Assembly: GCA_021442965.1 (NCBI GenBank)
Contig: JABUUX010000126.1
Location: 1-13,977 of the forward strand
Direction of reading: 5' to 3'
Origin: Treponema sp.
GTDB lineage: Bacteria; Spirochaetota; Spirochaetia; Treponematales; Treponemataceae
DNA length: 13,977 nt
Shown here: positions 8,845 through 13,977 of the stretch, in pieces
Numbering within the stretch: position 1 is the first letter of the stretch
Layout of the letters: each line of letters starts with the position of its first letter
The notes under the pieces: generated by a model
The model's database searches: none
Told to the model about the DNA's origin: nothing
Seen by the model: only the letters and a program-made list of their open reading frames with translations
Made by a program: the position numbers and the translations under genes

Positions 8845-9690
8845 CTAATACTTCTCTTCTACCATTTTCGGCAGAAAAAGGAGACGTATTGAAGGATTTT
8901 TTACATTTCTGAAGTCTATCGAAAGAAGATTATTGTTCTTGTAAAGAAAAAGATTTTCTTTTTCAGTTGAAGTAAGAACAGCATTATCAAAATATACAGA
9001 AGAGTTTTGTGGAATATATGAACATAATATTGCAGATGGTTTAGATATTACACCTTCCAGACTGGTTTTTTGTGCATGATTCATATTCAGACTTGTCAAA
9101 GTAAAACTATGGGTACTGATTTTTGATATAATGGAATTAAAATCGCATAGCCAGGGATTGTAGTCATTTTTTGGCTTTTCTTTTACCTGATTTGAATATT
9201 TTTTCCAGTTAAAGCGGGAAACATATTCGTTTATAACAGCTTCTTTAGTTTCTGTATCTTTTAGGCATACAAAAACTTGTTCAAGCGTGGCAGCCGTAAA
9301 TCCATCTTCAAAATTTAAATTAAGAGATATTTTTCCAATGTCAGAAACTTCTGCTAATGCCGGATAGACTGATCCCGCAGGCAAAAAAAATCTAGTAGGG
9401 GAACGCTCTGAAGAAAATGTTATGGGTTTTGCAGTTATAGCAAAAGGGCTGTTTCTTTCTGTTTCCAGTACAGGAATGCTTTCGTTTGGGGGTATGGAAA
9501 AGGTTTTGGAAGAGCGGGAATCTGTTATGCGTACTTCCCAATAGGAAAGTTCAGGATATTCAATTTCATTTTGTCCTTCTGGTGGCCATTCTGGCAGTTT
9601 AAAGTAAACAGTGTCTGAATAAAATCCTGTATTCTGACTGCAGGAAACAGACAGAACCAGAAGTGGTAAAATAAAAAACAGTCTTTTCAT
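8845..9690 (-). CDS. Putative lipoprotein, first gene of the five-gene cluster
   Basis: A 281-residue protein starting MKRLFFILPLLVLSVSC, a compact lipoprotein signal with Cys17 as the predicted lipidated residue. The mature region begins with a Pro/Glu-rich segment (KLPEWPPEGQNEIEYPELSYW) followed by what look like beta strands (WEVRITD, KISLNLNF, FTLTSLNMNH, LLSIDFRN, IRLLFLP). No family is recognised. The signal peptide fixes the start at 9690, but no Shine-Dalgarno precedes it; instead a TATATT box lies six bases upstream, which suggests a leaderless transcript. It is followed after five bases by the second lipoprotein gene, and it lies 59 bases downstream of rnhA on the same strand. Confidence 0.8.
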   Translation of the reverse strand: MKRLFFILPLLVLSVSCSQNTGFYSDTVYFKLPEWPPEGQNEIEYPELSYWEVRITDSRSSKTFSIPPNESIPVLETERNSPFAITAKPITFSSERSPTRFFLPAGSVYPALAEVSDIGKISLNLNFEDGFTAATLEQVFVCLKDTETKEAVINEYVSRFNWKKYSNQVKEKPKNDYNPWLCDFNSIISKISTHSFTLTSLNMNHAQKTSLEGVISKPSAILCSYIPQNSSVYFDNAVLTSTEKENLFLYKNNNLLSIDFRNVKNPSIRLLFLPKMVEEKY

Positions 9691-9696
9691 ATACAG

Positions 9697-9702
9697 AATA
9701 TA
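9697..9702 (-). promoter_or_regulatory. Candidate -10 box for a leaderless transcript of the lipoprotein operon
   Basis: TATATT (9702-9697 read on the minus strand) is followed by exactly six bases and then the ATG at 9690. A weak -35-like TTGCAG lies at 9727-9722 with a long 19-bp spacer. With the usual 6-7 base distance from -10 to start, transcription would begin at the ATG itself. Confidence 0.4.
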
Positions 9703-9727
9703 GTCTTAAAAAGCCATTATTCTGCAA

Positions 9728-9751
9728 AAACTTAAGAAAATTTATAAGTTT
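9728..9751 (-). terminator. Weak hairpin after rnhA
   Basis: On the minus strand, AAACTTA (9751-9745) can pair with TAAGTTT (9734-9728) across a ten-base loop, overlapping the rnhA stop codon and running into a short T stretch ending at 9726. The stem is AT-rich with one G-C pair, so it would be at best a weak terminator. It could separate rnhA from the downstream lipoprotein operon. Confidence 0.3.
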
Positions 9752-10202
9752 ATTTGAATTTTTTTATTTCACTCTGGCAAAGGCTGTCGCAAATTTCATT
9801 ATATTTAATACCTGCATGACCTTTGACCCAATTCCATTCTACAGGAAGGGAACAGTTCAGTTCATCTAAAACCATCCACAAATCCTGATTTTTTACAGGT
9901 TCTTTTCCTGAAGTAATCCAGCCCTTTGCTTTCCAGCCTTTTATCCATGTGGTTATGCCGTTTTTTACATACTGGCTGTCTATATTCACTTTTACAGGGC
10001 GTCCGCTAAATTGAGGTGTGTTTTTTACTACAGAAAGAGCCGCAATGGCTGCAGTAAGTTCCATTCTGTTGTTTGTGGTAACTTTTTCTCCACCCGAAAG
10101 TTGTTTTTCCTGTCCGTCTGCAATGACAACTATTCCCCAGCCTCCAGGACCGGGGTTCCCCGAACATCCGCCGTCCGTATAAATGATAATCTCGTTTTCC
10201 AT
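9750..10202 (-). CDS. rnhA: Ribonuclease HI
   Basis: A 150-residue cytoplasmic RNase HI, which cuts the RNA strand of RNA-DNA hybrids (R-loops, primers) with two metal ions. The four catalytic acids are visible: Asp10 in IYTDGGCSGNPGPGGWG, Glu48 in NNRMELTAA, Asp75 in VNIDSQYV and Asp139 in YNEICDSLC, with the catalytic-loop His129 in WVKGHAG. Length and numbering match the classic E. coli-type enzyme, so the start at 10202 is secure. The basic-protrusion helix region (GITTWIKGWKAKGW) is present. The start has no Shine-Dalgarno; a TATATT hexamer sits six bases upstream. It is divergent from the methyltransferase gene across 45 bp and may or may not be co-transcribed with the lipoprotein operon behind it. 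Confidence 0.97.
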   Translation of the reverse strand: MENEIIIYTDGGCSGNPGPGGWGIVVIADGQEKQLSGGEKVTTNNRMELTAAIAALSVVKNTPQFSGRPVKVNIDSQYVKNGITTWIKGWKAKGWITSGKEPVKNQDLWMVLDELNCSLPVEWNWVKGHAGIKYNEICDSLCQSEIKKFK

Positions 10203-10208
10203 AATTAA

Positions 10209-10214
10209 AATATA
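10209..10214 (-). promoter_or_regulatory. Candidate -10 box of rnhA (leaderless start)
   Basis: TATATT (10214-10209, minus strand) lies six bases before the rnhA ATG, with no purine-rich ribosome site between. No good -35 is seen at 17-18 bp. The place where a -35 would fall coincides with the -10 box of the divergent gene, so the two promoters would overlap. Confidence 0.45.
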
Positions 10215-10235
10215 TCAAAAAAATGAGTAAAAGTT

Positions 10236-10241
10236 TATACT
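10236..10241 (+). promoter_or_regulatory. Candidate -10 box of the methyltransferase-GNAT gene (leaderless start)
   Basis: TATACT at 10236-10241 is followed by TTTTGC (six bases) and the ATG at 10248. There is no Shine-Dalgarno, and no upstream in-frame start before the stop codon at 10224. A -35 would fall at about 10213-10218, over the rnhA -10 box, and does not match the consensus. Confidence 0.45.
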
Positions 10242-10247
10242 TTTTGC

Positions 10248-11255
10248 ATGACCGAAATATCTGAAATTAAAAACTATGCATATAAAAATGAAGTTCCCAT
10301 AATGAAAGATGAAGGACTGGATTTTATGTGTAATTTTATTAAAGAGCACGGTTTTAAAAGAATCCTGGAAATTGGTTCAGCAATTGGTTATTCTGCCATA
10401 AGATTAGCATCGGTGGGAGAAGATATAAGGGTTACTACCATTGAAATAGATATTGACCGGTATGTCAGGGCAGTTCAGAACATTTCTGATATGGGGTTAA
10501 AGGACCGTATAAACATTATTTGCGGTGATGCTTTGCGCGAAAATATTGAAGGTCAGTTTGATTTGATTTTTATTGATGCGGCAAAGGCGCAGTATATCCG
10601 ATTTTTTGAAAAGTTTAAGAAAAACCTTGCTCCCGGCGGTGTAATTATAAGTGACAACCTTTCTTTTCACGGAATGGTAGAAAATCAGAGCATGACTCAT
10701 AATTACAGTACTATAAAACTTCTTCGAAAAATCAGAAAGTATGTAAGTTTTCTTAGATCAAATTACGAGTTCAGAACAGAGTTTTTGGATTTGGGGGATG
10801 GTATTTCTGTAAGCCGAATAAATGAAAATCCTCCTTGTGTATCTTTTGAAAAACTTCAGAAACATGATGACATAAATCTTTTGAGGATGTCTGAAATTGA
10901 CGGGAATGAAGTTTCTGTTATAGACGATTTTTTATATCAAGGGTACCAGTACTATTTTGTTAAAGATTCTGACACCAAAGTTATAGGTGTTCTTGTTTTT
11001 GTAAAAAAAGATGAAGAAATGCTTCTTAAAAAGATATATCTAAAAGATGAGGAAAGAGGTAAGAATTATTCCCGTCCAATGCTTCGTTTTGTTGTTTCTG
11101 AAGCAGAGCGACTGCGGCTTCATGCTATAAACCTTACAGTCAATAAAGATAATCCATATATAGAGGCGTTTAAAAAAATAGGGTTTTCATCTTCGACCCC
11201 GGCAGATAATGAAACACTTTTGGAAGGGGAAGTAAAACTTTCATTCAGATTGTAA
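10248..11255 (+). CDS. TrmR-like O-methyltransferase fused to a GNAT-like acetyltransferase domain
   Basis: A 335-residue two-domain protein. Residues 1 to about 190 are a SAM-dependent family-3 O-methyltransferase: EVPIM near residue 15, the SAM-binding LEIGSAIGYS from residue 40, FDLIFIDAAKAQY with the metal-type Asp110, and PGGVIISDNLSFHG. These match my memory of Bacillus YrrM/TrmR, which methylates 5-hydroxyuridine at wobble position 34 of tRNA, so a tRNA-modifying role is the leading inference. From about residue 220 a GNAT-like domain follows: KVIGVLVFV, then LLKKIYLKDEERGKNYSR in the position of the acetyl-CoA motif A (degenerate, lacking the usual R/Q-x-x-G-x-G), and NPYIEAFKKIGF, the typical GNAT tail. 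Both domains sit in one uninterrupted frame. TrmR homologues I know lack this second domain. The ATG at 10248 is fixed by an upstream stop. Confidence 0.88.
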   Translation: MTEISEIKNYAYKNEVPIMKDEGLDFMCNFIKEHGFKRILEIGSAIGYSAIRLASVGEDIRVTTIEIDIDRYVRAVQNISDMGLKDRINIICGDALRENIEGQFDLIFIDAAKAQYIRFFEKFKKNLAPGGVIISDNLSFHGMVENQSMTHNYSTIKLLRKIRKYVSFLRSNYEFRTEFLDLGDGISVSRINENPPCVSFEKLQKHDDINLLRMSEIDGNEVSVIDDFLYQGYQYYFVKDSDTKVIGVLVFVKKDEEMLLKKIYLKDEERGKNYSRPMLRFVVSEAERLRLHAINLTVNKDNPYIEAFKKIGFSSSTPADNETLLEGEVKLSFRL

Positions 11256-11307
11256 AAGAATGTTAAAAGAAATGTAAAAAAAAATAGTATTATACAAAAA
11301 ATTATGA

Positions 11308-11313
11308 TATACT
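11308..11313 (+). promoter_or_regulatory. Possible -10 box of the GGDEF/EAL gene
   Basis: TATACT at 11308-11313 lies in an AT-rich tract after the methyltransferase gene. Transcription would begin near 11320, directly before the hairpin at 11323. The matching -35 position (11285-11290, TAGTAT) is poor, so this is tentative. Confidence 0.3.
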
Positions 11314-11322
11314 TTTTTTGAG

Positions 11323-11359
11323 GGGTTTTCAGGAGTAATCCGCAGGAAACCCTTTTTTT
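11323..11359 (+). terminator. Intrinsic terminator between the methyltransferase and GGDEF/EAL genes
   Basis: GGGTTTTC (11323-11330) pairs with GGAAACCC (11345-11352), including one G-T pair. An inner three-base stem GGA/TCC closes a GTAA tetraloop, and seven Ts follow (11353-11359). It lies 67 bp after the methyltransferase stop and ends 19 bp before the next ATG, so it either ends the upstream transcript or acts as an attenuator in the leader of the downstream gene. Confidence 0.8.
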
Positions 11360-11378
11360 GTATTTAATAAAGGTGTAT

Positions 11379-13349
11379 ATGGACAGTTCGGAATCATTTC
11401 TTTACGTAATTAATCAGGAATATAAACTTGTAACTTTTAACAGTGTTTTTTCTACTCTTTATCCAAAAGCTAAGATTGGAGACAGCTGTTATAAGGCAAT
11501 GATGAATAAAGATTCCCCTTGTTCCCGCTGTCCATTAAATGATTCGTACAGGTCTGTTTTTAATTTATACAATGAAAACATCAGGCGGTTTTATACTGTT
11601 TCTAAAGCAAAACTTGTTACGCCAGAACAAGGTACACTGAATTTTATGACAGGAAGTTTTTTTCCAACATTAGAAAAAGGGCTTCTTCACCGTATGAGTT
11701 TTATGGCAGGATACGATTATTGTGTAGAAATTAATCTTACAAAAAACTGTTACCGAATTCTGGAACATGATGATATAGAATATGAAGTTGAATACAATGA
11801 AGAACCATTTGATAAACTTTTATCACGTCTTCAAAAAACACAGATAAATCCGAATGATATGCAGAATTTTTTAAATTTCTGGGATTTAAAAACACTTCCC
11901 GAAAGAGTAAAAAATGCTACAGTGCCGCTTTCTCTTGCAGTGCGTGAAAAAAATGCAGTGGGCTCTTGGGATGAAGTTACGGTAACTTTAATTCCTGAAA
12001 CTTTACACTGTTCAGAAGACCAGCTTATGCTGGCACTGTATTCCATAAAAGATGCCTCAAATATTTCTGCAAGGCTTAAACATTCTGATGAGATTGATTC
12101 GTTTACGGGGCTATTTACAGAAAGGTCCTTTGTTATCAGAGCAAAAGAATATCTGGCATCCAAACAGAATTCAGAAGTTTGTATCATTGCTATGGATGTA
12201 GAGCATTTCCGTCTTTTTAACAAATGGTACGGGCGCATTGAAGGCGACAAACTTCTAAAACGTATATCCGTATTTCTTCTGGAAATGGACCGCATGTTTG
12301 ATACTGTTTCTGGGTATTCAGGTGGAGATGATTTTTTTATCATTATGGATAATATTCCCGTAATCATTGAGTATTTGATGAACGGCATTTCCGGTATTTT
12401 AAGCAACTTTGACGGAGTAGAAGGATTTCGTATGGCCTTTGGAGCCTGTCTTATGGACAGTGAAAAGCAGGATATTCGGGATGGAATGGATTCTGCATCT
12501 ACAGCGGTAGAAAGACTTTTAGGAAATTATAAAGAAAAAATCTGTTGGTTCAACAAGGATATGTTAAAGGATTTGGAATACGAACTTCAGATTGCACCGG
12601 AAATTGAAAAAGGTCTGGATAATGAAGAGTTCACATTTTTCCTTCAGCCAAAGTATTCGGTTTCTGAAAAAAAGATTGTAGGTTCCGAAGCTCTTGTCCG
12701 CTGGAAGACAAAAGACCACGGTTATGTTGCACCAAATGAATTTATTCCAATCATTGAAAAAAACGGACTTGTAACACGGGTTGATATGTACATTTGGGAA
12801 AAGGTGTGCAGTACAATAAGCAAGTGGAAAGAGAAAGGAATAGAGCTGGTTCCGGTTTCGGTAAATGTTTCACGTATAGATATTTTTTCAGTTGATGTAC
12901 CCGAAATTTTTAAAAATCTTGTAATAAAATACGACATTGATCCAAAGTATGTAGAGATAGAAATTACTGAAACTGCTTTTGCAGAAGACACTCGCGTTCT
13001 AAAAGAAGTGGTTCAGAAACTCCGTCACTACGGTTTTACAGTTCTTATTGATGATTTTGGAAGCGGTTATTCTTCCTTGAATATGCTCAAGGACGTTCAG
13101 GCTGATGTACTAAAAATGGATATCAAATTTTTTGATTTAAACAATACAAATTATGACAAGGGTGTTGATATCATTGAAAGTGTTCTGAATATGTCCCGCA
13201 AGATGAAACTGTCTGTTATTGCAGAAGGAGTAGAAACTGAAGAGCAGATTCAGGTAATTAAAAACATCGGGCTGAATTACGTTCAGGGCTTTTATTATTA
13301 TCAGCCGATGTCGGTAGAAGATTACGAAAAAATGATGAAGAATCAGTAA
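11379..13349 (+). CDS. PAS-GGDEF-EAL protein, probable c-di-GMP phosphodiesterase
   Basis: A 656-residue signalling protein without clear membrane segments. I chose the ATG at 11379, which has AAAGG five bases upstream, over a TTG seven codons earlier that lies at the terminator T-tract. Residues 1 to about 110 look like a PAS domain with a three-cysteine motif (Cys37, then PCSRCP with Cys48 and Cys51). The GGDEF domain (about 235-385) carries GGDDF at 315-319 instead of GGDEF/GGEEF and has no RxxD inhibitory site, so cyclase activity is doubtful. The EAL domain (about 410-650) has all the visible hallmarks: Gln423, EALVRW from 437, NVS, EITET, DDFGSGYSSL from 558, AEGVE and QGF. The likely reaction is c-di-GMP hydrolysis to pGpG, with the N-terminal parts regulatory. 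Its end faces the TolC-type gene, 8 bp away. Confidence 0.93.
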   Translation: MDSSESFLYVINQEYKLVTFNSVFSTLYPKAKIGDSCYKAMMNKDSPCSRCPLNDSYRSVFNLYNENIRRFYTVSKAKLVTPEQGTLNFMTGSFFPTLEKGLLHRMSFMAGYDYCVEINLTKNCYRILEHDDIEYEVEYNEEPFDKLLSRLQKTQINPNDMQNFLNFWDLKTLPERVKNATVPLSLAVREKNAVGSWDEVTVTLIPETLHCSEDQLMLALYSIKDASNISARLKHSDEIDSFTGLFTERSFVIRAKEYLASKQNSEVCIIAMDVEHFRLFNKWYGRIEGDKLLKRISVFLLEMDRMFDTVSGYSGGDDFFIIMDNIPVIIEYLMNGISGILSNFDGVEGFRMAFGACLMDSEKQDIRDGMDSASTAVERLLGNYKEKICWFNKDMLKDLEYELQIAPEIEKGLDNEEFTFFLQPKYSVSEKKIVGSEALVRWKTKDHGYVAPNEFIPIIEKNGLVTRVDMYIWEKVCSTISKWKEKGIELVPVSVNVSRIDIFSVDVPEIFKNLVIKYDIDPKYVEIEITETAFAEDTRVLKEVVQKLRHYGFTVLIDDFGSGYSSLNMLKDVQADVLKMDIKFFDLNNTNYDKGVDIIESVLNMSRKMKLSVIAEGVETEEQIQVIKNIGLNYVQGFYYYQPMSVEDYEKMMKNQ

Positions 13350-13357
13350 AAAGGGAA

Positions 13358-13977
13358 TTATTCAGAACAAAGGAATCTGATGGTCATACAAGCTGCGGCA
13401 CGTGAAAGTTCCTGTTGAAGCCTTTCTATTTTTTCGTTGCATTGGTCAATTTGTGCAGACAAAAGATCTGCTTTACTGCCATAGCCGTTTTGGAATAAAA
13501 CTTCCTGATGCTGGATTTTTGAGGCTGCTGTTTCTATTTTTAAATCCTGGTATTCAATCTTCATAGTGCAGACATCAAAAGTATTCCACTGTTCCATAAA
13601 AGTTTTTCTGATTGTAGAACGAGTTGCATCTGAATTTATCTGTGCTGATTCTGCATTGCTTAAACTGCGTGCAACATCATTCAGTTTTTTCCCTCCATCC
13701 CACACTGTAGTTTTAACGCCCAAAGAAAGGTTCAGGGAATAATCGTCTTTTCTTGCCCAGTTTGGTTCTGTAAATGGAAAACGGGAGCCGCCGTATCCTG
13801 CGCTCATTTCAAAGCCTACATCAGGTTTCCAGTAAACAGAGTTTTTGGAAATTTTTACGGCTAAATCTTGAATCACTTTTGCCTGTGTTACCATTTTTAA
13901 AGAAGGCTGGGTACCTGAAAGTGCTTTTTCTTGAAGTTCATTTTTATCAGCATTCATAATTTCTGTAATGAGGGAAG
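13358..13977 (-). CDS. TolC-family outer-membrane efflux protein (C-terminal part; 5' end outside window)
   Basis: The frame is open to the window edge, with ITEI upstream of the internal ATG at 13957, so the true start lies beyond. The visible 206 residues match the second half of an outer-membrane efflux protein repeat: a helix with NELQEKALSGTQPSLKM, a WKPDVGFEMSAGYGG strand, LGVKTTVWDGGKK (the TolC family's DGG turn), and a final long helix pair with QNGYGSKADLLSAQID. Such proteins form trimeric outer-membrane/periplasmic tunnels for type I secretion or RND/MFP efflux. The partners should lie upstream, outside the window. The stop is 8 bp from the convergent GGDEF/EAL stop, with no visible terminator between. 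Confidence 0.88.
   Translation of the reverse strand, partial: SLITEIMNADKNELQEKALSGTQPSLKMVTQAKVIQDLAVKISKNSVYWKPDVGFEMSAGYGGSRFPFTEPNWARKDDYSLNLSLGVKTTVWDGGKKLNDVARSLSNAESAQINSDATRSTIRKTFMEQWNTFDVCTMKIEYQDLKIETAASKIQHQEVLFQNGYGSKADLLSAQIDQCNEKIERLQQELSRAAACMTIRFLCSE

Noticed and set aside
11256..11378. c-di-GMP (GEMM) riboswitch in the leader of the EAL gene
   Set aside because: The available leader is too short and holds only one terminator-type hairpin; the GEMM core and its two-helix arrangement are not seen.
11831..12406. 191-residue frame antisense to the GGDEF/EAL gene
   Set aside because: It lies wholly opposite a well-supported coding region, has no recognisable domain and is explained by the codon pattern of the real gene.

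Overview
The window is low-GC bacterial DNA whose gene content points to a spirochaete, most likely a Treponema-type organism. Grounds: lipoproteins with loose lipoboxes (FASC, SASC, SVSC), a signal-peptide protein ending in phenylalanine like an outer-membrane barrel, a Cache-domain chemoreceptor, an EAL/GGDEF c-di-GMP enzyme and a TolC-type protein. The assignment is inference from style and content; no 16S or other definitive marker is present.

Layout. (1) 1-1323 (+): 3' part of a gene for an S41-like (C-terminal-processing/tricorn-like) peptidase fold whose catalytic serine seems to be lost. (2) 1471-3611 (+): a clear sigma-70 promoter and a full methyl-accepting chemotaxis protein. (3) 3622-3682: a nested repeat/hairpin built from two copies of a 19-base motif, between convergent genes. 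(4) 9690-3687 (-): five tightly packed or overlapping genes: two lipoproteins, a probable outer-membrane protein, a cytoplasmic protein of unknown function and a peptide-type ABC solute-binding protein with no permease or ATPase in the window. (5) 9750-10202 (-): RNase HI. (6) 10248-11255 (+): a TrmR-like O-methyltransferase fused to a GNAT-like acetyltransferase domain, divergent from rnhA across only 45 bp. (7) 11323-11359: an intrinsic terminator, then 11379-13349 (+): a PAS-GGDEF-EAL protein with an intact EAL site and a degenerate GGDEF. (8) 13358-13977 (-): C-terminal part of a TolC-family outer-membrane protein, cut by the window edge.

How the genes may work together. The five-gene minus-strand cluster puts cytoplasm, periplasm/inner-membrane surface and outer membrane in one transcription unit and is the best candidate for an undescribed system. 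Three genes around 9690-10250 share a striking start architecture: a TATAAT-like hexamer exactly six bases before ATG and no Shine-Dalgarno, as expected for leaderless mRNAs. Chemoreceptor and c-di-GMP genes suggest a motile, signal-responsive cell but are not in one operon. No tRNA, rRNA, CRISPR array, transposase or integrase was seen.
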